16,592 nucleotides of DNA from Clostridia bacterium (GCA_022790685.1 JAAVXQ010000018.1:1-16592); one strand, 5' to 3'; counted from the stretch's first letter, positions 10,165 to 16,432 are shown. A program made the numbers and translations. The notes: generated by a model not told the origin, from the sequence alone.

Positions 10165-10405
10165 ACAAAAAAAGCGCCTATATACATAGGACGCTTTACC
10201 GTGTTACCACCTAATTTCATTAATAAAAATTTATTAACCTCTACCCTGTTATAACGTAACAAACGTTTATAGCTACTGTCAATTTCACTATAAAACCTCA
10301 AAAGTGAATTTTCAATAAATACTATTTTAATAAGTTCTCAGCTATTTACTTATTTTCTCTGTAAAAATATTTTTTATTTATCTACTTTGCTTTCTACCTA
10401 CGGTT
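10165..10405 (-). promoter_or_regulatory. T-box riboswitch leader, phenylalanine-specific, upstream of pheST
   Basis: The minus-strand leader has the T-box core AGGTGGTAACACGG (within 10199-10215) followed at once by the terminator hairpin AAAGCG...CGCTTT (10171-10197) with seven T residues. Upstream, Stem I carries AAAGCAAAGTAGA and GCTGAGA-like elements. The likely specifier is UUC (10306-10308), followed by A, which matches Phe. Uncharged tRNA-Phe should pair with the T-box bulge and favour the antiterminator, turning on pheS-pheT. An open frame at 10107-10301 within this leader is not a gene. This leader accounts for most of the 388-bp gap 10093-10480. Confidence 0.9.
10168..10197 (-). 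terminator. T-box-controlled attenuator terminator before pheS
   Basis: Stem AAAGCG and CCTAT pairs with ATAGG and CGCTTT (one bulged base), with TTTTTTT after it on the minus strand. It overlaps the 3' side of the T-box antiterminator, as expected. Confidence 0.85.
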
Positions 10406-10421
10406 TTAAAATTATGTAAAT

Positions 10422-10450
10422 AATATAACATAATTATTCATAAATTTCAA
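10422..10450 (-). promoter_or_regulatory. Promoter of the T-box-pheST operon
   Basis: Minus strand: -35 TTGAAA (10445-10450), 17-bp spacer, -10 TATATT (10422-10427). Transcription would begin near 10415, just ahead of the T-box Stem I. Confidence 0.65.
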
Positions 10451-10480
10451 TACTTATATAAAATTATTAACAAATTTTAT

Positions 10481-10675
10481 TTATCTTCCTTCATCATCTA
10501 CAGTCTTTGTAGACTTTTGCACTTCAGATACTCTCATTTTTTCTAATCTTCTGTTTTCAATTTCCTCTGCTTTTCTTACTAAGTCATCAATAACTACTTT
10601 ATATGGTTTTTCACCATTACTTTTTGCCAACATAGCAGTTTTAGTAAATTCTGACATATTACATAGAGAATCCAT
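10481..10675 (-). CDS. Small charged protein, unknown function
   Basis: 64 aa, no family recognised. The N-terminal half reads MDSLCNMSEFTKTAMLAKSN; the C-terminal half is a predicted amphipathic helix rich in K, R and E (LVRKAEEIENRRLEKM). No membrane segment. The ATG at 10675 lies 2 bp past the stop of the upstream 299-aa gene, and its ribosome site (AAAGGTGAG) is made of that gene's last codons, so translation is probably coupled. An internal ATG at codon 7 is a less likely start. It is the last gene of a three-gene unit. Confidence 0.7.
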   Translation of the reverse strand: MDSLCNMSEFTKTAMLAKSNGEKPYKVVIDDLVRKAEEIENRRLEKMRVSEVQKSTKTVDDEGR

Positions 10676-10677
10676 AA

Positions 10678-11577
10678 TTACTCACCTTTCATATTCAATA
10701 GCTCATTGCTTCTAAAATCTTCTATTCTTTTGTTTAATGGTTCTATAATTGTTTGATTTACAACTTTAGGAGTATTAAATCTACTAGAAAAAAATCTAGT
10801 TATTTTTCCAAACACATGAGGTTTTTTCACTTTTACATCTAAGCTTTTTCCCCCTGCCTCCATTGCATTATATAGTGATTCTTTTTTTAGTTTATTTAGT
10901 CTTTTAATTTCTTCATCTATAAGTCTTATTTCTTTTTCAACTTTGCTTAATTGTTCTTTATTGTCCTTAGAGGCATTTTTGGTTTGTTCTAGCTTTTGTG
11001 ACATTTTCTCTGATATTTCCATTTCTAACTCTTTGCTGTCTTGAACTGTATTTATTAATCTTAAATCTACAGGTTTTTGATCATCTTTTCCTCTTAATTT
11101 ATCTATAACCTTTTTTATTCCTTCTGTAATTTTTGATTTTACTTTATCATTCTCTTTCTGTCTACCTCGTTCTATCTCTTTTTGATACAAATATTCATCA
11201 TTAATAATTATTCCCATCAAACTTGCTTCAAGTTCGACTTTTCTAAGAATTAATTGTTCTATTTTTGTATCATAAAACTTACTAAGTTCTATAAGTGCAT
11301 TTTCATAACTAGCCATAGCTTCTACTATGTTACTTTTTATAATATCATAATTCTTTGAGCCTTCTTTAAATTTAGGATTTATTCCATGAATTCCTGCTGT
11401 TATTGCATTCATTTGAGCTTCTACCTTTTGATTTATAGAGTCCATAGAAATTCTGTCAGTAAAAGCTCTTGATATAACAGCATTTGCTGTTATTCTATCT
11501 TCTGATTCATCATATAGCTTTTTTAAATTTATAATAGCATTTTCTTCACGTACTAGTTCTTCTTTTTCTTCTACCAT
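10678..11577 (-). CDS. Coiled-coil protein, unknown function
   Basis: 299 aa from the ATG at 11575-11577. No signal peptide or membrane helix, so probably cytosolic. It is mostly helical and highly charged: an N-terminal helical region (about 1-130), a basic middle (ERGRQKENDKVKSKITEGIKKVIDKLRGK), then a long coiled coil (about 185-245; KEQLSKVEKEIRLIDEEIKRL). A basic/aromatic tail reads FGKITRFFSSRFNTPKVV. I do not recognise the family. The only strong purine run for ribosome binding is a G7 tract (11587-11593), nine bases before the ATG; a GTG start at 11595 would use that tract as codons and lacks its own ribosome site. Co-directional with a 48-aa gene upstream and translationally coupled to the 64-aa gene downstream. 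Confidence 0.75.
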   Translation of the reverse strand: MVEEKEELVREENAIINLKKLYDESEDRITANAVISRAFTDRISMDSINQKVEAQMNAITAGIHGINPKFKEGSKNYDIIKSNIVEAMASYENALIELSKFYDTKIEQLILRKVELEASLMGIIINDEYLYQKEIERGRQKENDKVKSKITEGIKKVIDKLRGKDDQKPVDLRLINTVQDSKELEMEISEKMSQKLEQTKNASKDNKEQLSKVEKEIRLIDEEIKRLNKLKKESLYNAMEAGGKSLDVKVKKPHVFGKITRFFSSRFNTPKVVNQTIIEPLNKRIEDFRSNELLNMKGE

Positions 11578-11586
11578 ATAGAGGCA

Positions 11587-11593
11587 CCCCCCC
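11587..11593 (-). repeat. Homopolymer G7 tract in the ribosome-binding region
   Basis: Seven consecutive G on the minus strand, nine bases 5' of the ATG of the coiled-coil gene, in a window with almost no other G runs. It serves as the probable Shine-Dalgarno sequence and is of a length prone to slippage. Confidence 0.7.
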
Positions 11594-11610
11594 ACTTTTT
11601 TAAAATCAAT

Positions 11611-11757
11611 CTATTTATTTTTTACCATTTCTTTCGCTTGTTTAATTTCTTTTTCCTTATTTTCTTCTATAGTATTTAGGAGTTTCTCCATATCTTCAGT
11701 TGTCATATAGTCTAAATTATATATTTTATTTTTATACACTACAGTTCCCAACTTCAT
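11611..11757 (-). CDS. Small protein (48 aa), unknown function
   Basis: 48 aa from the ATG at 11755-11757, which has a perfect AGGAGGAATAAG ribosome site; an upstream in-frame ATG at 11811 lacks one and overlaps the promoter. The protein begins MKLGTVVYKNKIYNLDYM and ends in a highly charged helix (LLNTIEENKEKEIKQAKEM). No signal or membrane segment. It is the first gene behind the promoter at 11789-11818 and lies 33 bp upstream of the coiled-coil gene. No family recognised; the strong ribosome site and co-directional context argue that it is real. Confidence 0.65.
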   Translation of the reverse strand: MKLGTVVYKNKIYNLDYMTTEDMEKLLNTIEENKEKEIKQAKEMVKNK

Positions 11758-11788
11758 CTTATTCCTCCTATTTATTATCAATAATATA

Positions 11789-11818
11789 TTTATATAATTT
11801 TTTCTACTCAAATGTCAA
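11789..11818 (-). promoter_or_regulatory. Promoter of the three-gene unit 11757-10481
   Basis: Minus strand: consensus -35 TTGACA (11813-11818), 18-bp spacer, -10 TATAAA (11789-11794), about 30 bp upstream of the 48-aa start codon. It makes the three small genes independent of the envelope operon that ends at 11829. Confidence 0.6.
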
Positions 11819-11828
11819 TATTTTTTTA

Positions 11829-12798
11829 TTAATATTCGATTTTTTTAGTTTGGTTTCCACTTGTTTTTACTCTATACATTTGATAAGTTTGAGCTTCGTC
11901 TTTGCTTTCGTCTAAATAATAAATATTATCATCTGCTATATTTATTTTTGTATTATTAGTTTTTATTGTAACAAGTTCTTTAAAATCATTTCCTTTCAGA
12001 TTTATACTACATATCTTTTTATTTTCTGCATCAAAAAAATATATTTTTTTGCTAGTTACATTATAATTATTATTTTTAATTCTATCTGTTACAACAGCTT
12101 TATCAGTTCCATCTAATCTTACTTTATTTAATGTACCATTATCTTCATCTAGAAAATAAATCCATTTTCCTAATATTTGAAATTGTTTTACTCTTAAATC
12201 TTCTGATATTCTTTTTACTTCTACTCCTGCTAATGCCATTTTATAGATATGATTAATATTATCAGTAAAATATATTGTATCTTCTAACACTTGAAAATCT
12301 TGAATATTTGCTGTTGTTATAATTGTTTCTTCATTTGTTTCTATATTTATTCTTGCTATTCCATCTATATCTTTATTAGTCGCATAATATATATATCCAT
12401 CTTGTACATATATTTTACTAACAGATGTGTAGATAGATTTAATTTTTCTTAAGGAATCTCCATTTGTTTTAACTGTTTTTATATCAATACTATTGTTATC
12501 TGATACTGTCAGGTAATAAATATCATTACCAACTACATTTATAGAATATGCTGTTTCATCAGTAATCAGATATTCCTTATTTCCTTTATATTTTACTATT
12601 CCTTTTTCATATCTGTTATAATAAACATTTCCATCATCAAATGTTGCAAGTCCCATATTAGATAAGTTTCCGTACCACATTTTCTTTACTCACATTTTTA
12701 ATAACATTAACTATTACAAAAAGAACAATAATTAATATAATAACAGCTAATATCATAACAATATTTTTCTTATTAAGTTTCTTTCTGTTTTCTTCCAT
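11829..12798 (-). CDS. DUF5050-like membrane-anchored propeller protein, with a +1 recoding site
   Basis: 322 aa when recoded. The ATG at 12796-12798 follows AAAGGAG; the first 42 codons give a short basic N-terminus, one transmembrane helix (about 12-32, IVMILAVIILIIVLFVIVNV) and NVSKENVV. The frame then meets CGG and stops five codons on. Skipping base 12672 continues GNLSNMGLATFDDGNVYYNRY, the usual start of DUF5050-type ectodomains (GN..N.G....DG.IYY). Repeats follow: NDIYYLTV, DGYIYYAT, DTIYFTD, KWIYFLDEDNGTLNKVRLDGTD, KKIYFFDAEN and DNIYYLDESKD. The repeated D-x-x-YY...K-x-x-x-x-G pattern suggests a beta-propeller outside the cell. Ligand unknown. It lies 22 bp after the 700-aa envelope gene and is probably co-transcribed with it. 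Confidence 0.88.
12669..12672 (-). other. Recoding site 3 (CGGA read as Gly, +1 shift) in the DUF5050-like gene
   Basis: Minus strand codons GTG GTA, then C-GGA, then AAC TTA TCT AAT. The transmembrane anchor is in the 0 frame and the ectodomain in the +1 frame. Unshifted reading ends within six codons. Confidence 0.78.
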
Positions 12799-12820
12799 TT
12801 TATTTCTCCTTTTCTTTTGT

Positions 12821-14924
12821 TTATTCTCCGTCAGATAAATTAAATTCAGCATCTATATTAAAAGTATATCCATCAATTGTTATTATTGCTAAATTTGCAT
12901 TTACAATTGATGATACATTATGTCCATCTATTTTTAAATCATTTAAATTAGCAAGTGTAAAGGTTTCATTATTGCCTTGAGCTTCTCCCATCATTATTGA
13001 AACAGTATTTACTAAAATATCTCTTAATTCATCTCTGTTATCCTCTGAAACAGTTTCTTGATTTTCATTTACATCTCCAGAAATTACAGAACTTTTAGTA
13101 TTTGTATCAATAAGTTTCATTTTTTCTTTTTTATCATTATAAACATTAGTTATTGTATTTTTTAAATCACTTATTAAAGCTTTTTTATATTCTTCTTCAG
13201 CTGTAATTAAATTAAAAGAATTTGTTTCATTAAGTGTCTCTATCCCTCTATCTGTATCAAAGTTTATTTCACTATTGATAGTTGTTTTAAATTCTCCTGA
13301 ACTATCTGTATATATAATCAATATAGAATTGCTTATACTATTTGAAAGTACTGTACCTTCCAATTTTGTCTCAATTTTTAATTTTTTATTTATTTTCTTA
13401 TTTGCTATATTATTAAAAGTTATATTAAAAGCAGTAGCCGTCTCTTTTTTATTTTTATATAATTCTATAGAAAAACCATCATTTTGTTCTACATCAGATA
13501 AATATGTAATATTCATTTTATTTTCTCTATCTGAAATCTTATTAAACTCTATATCCATATTTGAATTATTATTAAAATCTGCATTTAATTTTACAATAGT
13601 TTCTCCGAGATACATATATTTTTAGTACAATTTCATTTTGAACAATACTATCCATCTCGTCTATTATAGCTTGAATTGCATTTTGAACTTTTTCTAAAGT
13701 AATATCTTTGTTATTTCCACTAAGCACAGCTTTTAATATTTCAAAAGCTTCTTCTTTTGAAAGTAATTCCATATTCTCATTTGAATTTATAGTATTTTCT
13801 ATTACATTTTGGTTTATATTTGCTTTAATTACAGGATTAGTAGATAAATTACTTTGATTATTATTCTCTTCTTCATTATTAGAACTCAAATTATTATTTT
13901 GTATTCTTTGAAGTCCTTCTTCATCATTTTCTTGTACTTCACTGGTATTATCAATAACTTCATCACTACTAACTTGATTTTCTTCTACATTAGCACTAAT
14001 TGGTGGTATATCTTCTGGAGTTTGTTGTTCATTTTCCCCTTCTCCAACAGGTGTTAAGTCTCTGGTTATTCTAGTATCTTCATTAAAGGTAGCATTAGTA
14101 TCTATAAGTTTATTCAATATTTTTTTATCTTCTTTTACTAATTCTAAAATCTTTTGAAGAATAACCTTTACTTGTTCTTTTGATAATTTAAGTTCATATT
14201 CATTAGTGGTAATATTTTCCTCTTCTTTTTGAATTATTACATTCTCTTTTTTACGTATATTTGAAATTTCTACATTATCACTTATTATCTTATAATATTT
14301 TGAAATATCTATATCTGAATATTCAATTCTATTTTTTATTATATTATTTAACCCTTCTAACTTGCTAAAATCAATTTCTTTACTCAAAATTTCAGAAAGT
14401 ATTGGATAAAATTCGTTTTTATTTCCACCAATATACATATTTATAATATCATTTGAGGTTACATATACTTCATCTTTTTGTTTAATTAATTTACAATTTA
14501 TTATTTCATTATCTAAATAACTTAAATTTAAATCAAAAAACTTTTTTTCATCATCTTGTCTATTTAAAAAATCAATATTAATAAGTAATTTTCCTACATC
14601 AATATCTTCAAGCTCTTGAATTTTTTGCGTAGTAGAAAAATTTATATTTGAGATTGCTTCATAATCTCTTGTTTCTATTTTTTTTAATATTTCGCTATAA
14701 AGAGTATCATTTAAAAAAATTTTTGAATTATTTGTAGCTGTATATTCAAAAAATTCTTTTCTATAATCTACTTCTTGAGTATCCACATAGAAAAATCTAA
14801 GATACATTAGTACACCTAAGGCTATTAGTAATAAAAATATTAATATTAATAAAAATGGATGTCCATTTTTTTTCTTTTGATTATAATTATTGTTTATAAG
14901 AACATCTTCAATAGAATTTCCCAT
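12821..14924 (-). CDS. Large single-pass envelope protein, with a +1 recoding site
   Basis: 700 aa when recoded; no family firmly recognised. The ATG at 14922-14924 has TTTGGAG upstream. Residues 1-22 are polar, 23-46 form a strong transmembrane helix, and the rest is predicted outside. An ectodomain segment (about 50-280) is followed by an N/Q/E/S-rich low-complexity linker (about 280-395; e.g. NNEEENNNQSNLSTNPV), then a second beta-rich domain. The 0 frame reads to IVQNEIVLKIYVS (residue 439), meets CGG and ends 11 codons later. Skipping base 13607 continues GETIVKLNADFNNNSNMDIEF for another 261 residues, ending SDGE. Low in Cys, rich in Asn and Lys. First gene of an operon with the DUF5050-like gene; a joint cell-surface role is inferred from topology only. 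Confidence 0.85.
13604..13607 (-). other. Recoding site 4 (CGGA read as Gly, +1 shift) in the 700-aa envelope gene
   Basis: Minus strand codons GTA TCT, then C-GGA, then GAA ACT ATT. Two long frames overlap by 44 bp here. With no known homologue the exact point within the overlap is fixed only by analogy with sites 1-3, but the overlap does contain an in-phase CGG. Confidence 0.72.
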
Positions 14925-14964
14925 ATTTTTACTCCAAATTAAATATTGTTAAATTTATACACCT

Positions 14965-14993
14965 ATTATATATAAAATATAAGAAAATAACAA
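14965..14993 (-). promoter_or_regulatory. Promoter of the envelope operon
   Basis: Minus strand: -35 TTGTTA (14988-14993), 17-bp spacer, -10 TATAAT (14965-14970), about 40 bp upstream of the 700-aa start codon. Confidence 0.65.
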
Positions 14994-15083
14994 TATTTTT
15001 TACTCTTTTTATTTAAAATGTACTGCTATTTTTTTGTATTCATATATATTTACTTCTATCTAAAAATATTTTTCATAAAAGTA

Positions 15084-15112
15084 TTGACATACTTTTTCTA
15101 AAATAGTATAAT
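15084..15112 (+). promoter_or_regulatory. Promoter of tRNA-Leu
   Basis: Perfect consensus: TTGACA (15084-15089), 17-bp spacer, TATAAT (15107-15112). Predicted start near 15119, about 16 bases before the mature tRNA. Confidence 0.85.
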
Positions 15113-15134
15113 ATCAGTTGTCAGTACAAAACAT

Positions 15135-15222
15135 GCAGATGTGGCGGAACTGGCAGACGCACAGGACTTAAAATCCTGCGGTTGAATAAACCGTGCCGGT
15201 TCGATTCCGGCCATCTGCACCA
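15135..15222 (+). tRNA. tRNA-Leu (anticodon UAA), CCA encoded
   Basis: Acceptor stem GCAGATG (15135-15141) pairs with CATCTGC (15212-15218); discriminator A and encoded CCA follow (15219-15222). The anticodon stem CAGGA/TCCTG encloses the loop CTTAAAA, giving anticodon TAA (15169-15171), which reads UUA. A long variable arm (class II tRNA) and a T-loop with GGTTCGATTCC are present. It is a lone gene with its own promoter and terminator. UUA is the leading Leu codon in a genome this AT-rich. Confidence 0.97.
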
Positions 15223-15262
15223 AAACCATTGAAATTTAATCAATTTCAGTGGTTTTTATTTT
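15222..15262 (+). terminator. Terminator of tRNA-Leu
   Basis: A 15-bp stem with one G-T pair: 15222-15236 pairs with 15242-15256 around a five-base loop, followed by TTATTTTTATT. The last A of the tRNA CCA forms the base of the stem. Bases 15263-15387 hold no gene; the only oddity is a short direct repeat, CTCCCC-ATTTG-CTCCCC, near 15358-15376. Confidence 0.85.
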
Positions 15263-15387
15263 TATTCAAAAGTATTTGTAAGTATTGATATTACTGTATT
15301 TTATTATTTTTCGTTATTTGGCATATTTTCAAAATTATTGGCTAATATTTACTTTATTCTCCCCATTTGCTCCCCCTTAATAAAAAA

Positions 15388-15415
15388 TAGATGTAAATTT
15401 AATTATTTACATCTA
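15388..15415 (-). terminator. Terminator of the XRE repressor pair
   Basis: TAGATGTAAAT (15388-15398) pairs perfectly with ATTTACATCTA (15405-15415) around a six-base loop, with a run of T residues after it on the minus strand. It lies 12 bp past the stop codon at 15428. Confidence 0.8.
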
Positions 15416-15427
15416 AAATATATTTTA

Positions 15428-15664
15428 CTATTCATCTATAACATTTCTAAATATTGGAGCATTAAAAAACTCTTTTAGGTCTATTTCAAAAGCTTCACAA
15501 ATATGCAATAATGTAGAAATTCTCGGGTCATGTGTTTCTCCGTTCATAAAAGCTAATAAAGTAGTATGCGTTAAGCCTGCTAATGTTGAAACTTTGTTTA
15601 TAGTTATGTTATTTTGATTTGCTAATTCTTTTATTCTTTTTCTAATTGCAGTTTCTAATGTCAT
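15428..15664 (-). CDS. XRE-family (Cro/CI-type) transcriptional regulator, copy 1
   Basis: 78 aa, essentially one helix-turn-helix domain. Helices: AIRKRIKELANQNN, then ITINKVSTLAG (HTH helix 2), LTHTTLLAFMNGE (recognition helix), then STLLHICEAFEIDLKEFF. It binds DNA as a presumed dimer; no ligand or protease domain is present. About two thirds of its residues match the paralogue immediately upstream, including the 17-residue identical block ETHDPRISTLLHICEAF. The ATG at 15662-15664 follows AAGGAGAG. Ten bases separate it from the stop of copy 2, so the two are co-transcribed. Its probable targets are the divergent control region at 15918-16075 and perhaps its own promoter (inference). Confidence 0.9.
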   Translation of the reverse strand: MTLETAIRKRIKELANQNNITINKVSTLAGLTHTTLLAFMNGETHDPRISTLLHICEAFEIDLKEFFNAPIFRNVIDE

Positions 15665-15674
15665 TTTACTCTCC

Positions 15675-15917
15675 TTATTCTGCTTTTACTTCGTTAAATA
15701 ATTTGTCTTTAAAAAAATCATCTAAAGATATGTTAAAAGCTTCACATATATGTAATAGTGTAGAAATTCTTGGATCGTGTGTTTCATTATTCATAAAAAG
15801 TAGTAATGTAGTATGAGGCATACCTGACAACATTGATACTTTGTTAATTGTTAAATTTCTTTCTTTGGCTAAATTTAAAATTCTAGTTCTAATAGCTTGT
15901 TCTAAAGTTAACATCAT
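15675..15917 (-). CDS. XRE-family (Cro/CI-type) transcriptional regulator, copy 2
   Basis: 80 aa (79 if the second ATG is used; the two start codons are adjacent and share AAAGGGTGTG as ribosome site). A single HTH domain: AIRTRILNLAKERN, LTINKVSMLSG, MPHTTLLLFMNNE (recognition helix), STLLHICEAFNISLDDFF. It is a tandem paralogue of the gene at 15428-15664. The recognition helices differ at several positions (LTHTTLLAFMNGE against MPHTTLLLFMNNE), so their operators may have diverged. First gene of the pair, divergent from the 108-aa gene with 158 bp between. No phage integrase or other prophage gene is visible. Function as repressor is inferred from family and layout. Confidence 0.9.
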   Translation of the reverse strand: MMLTLEQAIRTRILNLAKERNLTINKVSMLSGMPHTTLLLFMNNETHDPRISTLLHICEAFNISLDDFFKDKLFNEVKAE

Positions 15918-15964
15918 TATTCACACCCTTTCGAAAAAAGTTTAGCAAAAGTTAAAGAATAATG

Positions 15965-15982
15965 ACGTAAGTATTCTTACGT
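15965..15982. promoter_or_regulatory. Palindromic operator candidate ACGTAAGTATTCTTACGT
   Basis: A perfect inverted repeat with 7-bp arms and a 4-bp centre, ending 7 bp before the -35 of the plus-strand promoter and lying within the divergent control region. Its size and symmetry suit a small dimeric XRE repressor. Confidence 0.6.
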
Positions 15983-15989
15983 AAAAGTA

Positions 15990-16019
15990 TTGACATATTA
16001 AATTTTAGCATTGTATAAT
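15990..16019 (+). promoter_or_regulatory. Promoter of the 108-aa gene
   Basis: TTGACA (15990-15995), 18-bp spacer, TATAAT (16014-16019). The sequence around the -35 is identical for 16 bp to that of the tRNA-Leu promoter. Predicted start near 16026, inside the repeat-bearing region. Confidence 0.75.
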
Positions 16020-16075
16020 ATGTATTGTTGTCAGAATAATGACATATAAATTTATTAGAAAGAAGGAACATTTAT

Positions 16076-16402
16076 ATGGAAATACCAAAAGACGAATTTA
16101 TGTATGAAAAAACAAATATTTTAAACCATATTTTCGAAAATCGAGAAAACGAAATCTGCAATATTGATGATGAACAAGAAATAGTAGAACAGGAACATAA
16201 AGATTATAAAAAAATATACTCTGCAATAGATAATCTACCAGATAATTTATTTCCAGAAACTGTAGTTCAAATTAAAAAAAGTATTGATAATTATCTTAAA
16301 ACACTTTCTGCAACACAAAAAATTAAAAATAAAAACTTTTATAAAGCAGTTTTTTCTGATGCTATGAAGTTAATAGCTGAATGTTTATATAATAAAGATT
16401 AA
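16076..16402 (+). CDS. Acidic 108-aa protein of unknown function, divergent from the XRE pair
   Basis: 108 aa; no family recognised. The N-terminal 45 residues are very acidic (NRENEICNIDDEQEIVEQE). The C-terminal part looks helical, with conserved-looking FPETVVQIKKSIDNYLKTLS and FYKAVFSDAMKLIAECLYNKD. No membrane segment, signal or Cys motif. The ATG at 16076 has AAGAAGGA nine bases upstream. A strong promoter, a palindromic operator candidate and a terminator frame it as a single-gene unit under probable control of the divergent XRE repressors. That layout recalls the regulated gene of a phage-like or antirepressor module, but the sequence alone gives no function. It contains no CGG codon. 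Confidence 0.8.
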   Translation: MEIPKDEFMYEKTNILNHIFENRENEICNIDDEQEIVEQEHKDYKKIYSAIDNLPDNLFPETVVQIKKSIDNYLKTLSATQKIKNKNFYKAVFSDAMKLIAECLYNKD

Positions 16403-16403
16403 A

Positions 16404-16432
16404 AAAAAGAACTCTAATTTTGAGTTCTTTTT
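16404..16432 (+). terminator. Terminator of the 108-aa gene
   Basis: AAAAAGAACTC (16404-16414) pairs perfectly with GAGTTCTTTTT (16422-16432) around a 7-base loop; the right arm supplies the T run. It starts 2 bp after the stop codon and could work in both directions. The final 160 bases (16433-16592) hold no gene that I can support. Confidence 0.85.

Larger units (their letters stand above)
15956..16043 (+). repeat. Flanking 11-bp direct repeats AGAATAATGAC
   Basis: Identical copies at 15956-15966 and 16033-16043 bracket the plus-strand promoter, 77 bp apart start to start. The second copy is part of GTCA-GAATAA-TGAC, a short inverted repeat just past the predicted start site. They may be secondary binding sites for the XRE proteins. 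Confidence 0.45.

Noticed and set aside
10107..10301. 64-aa minus-strand ORF upstream of pheS
   Set aside because: It overlaps the T-box core, the attenuator terminator and the specifier region; it is leader RNA, not a gene.
6290..13607. The four frameshifts as ordinary sequencing or assembly errors
   Set aside because: Not fully excluded. Context-dependent insertions could mimic the pattern, but errors should also fall in other phases and in intergenic DNA; all four here are in phase before a GGA codon, and no other gene in the window is broken. Raw reads would decide.
15135..15427. tRNA-Leu as the attachment site of an integrated element
   Set aside because: No integrase and no duplicated tRNA 3' end were found in the window. 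The CTCCCC repeats near 15358-15376 are too short to support it.
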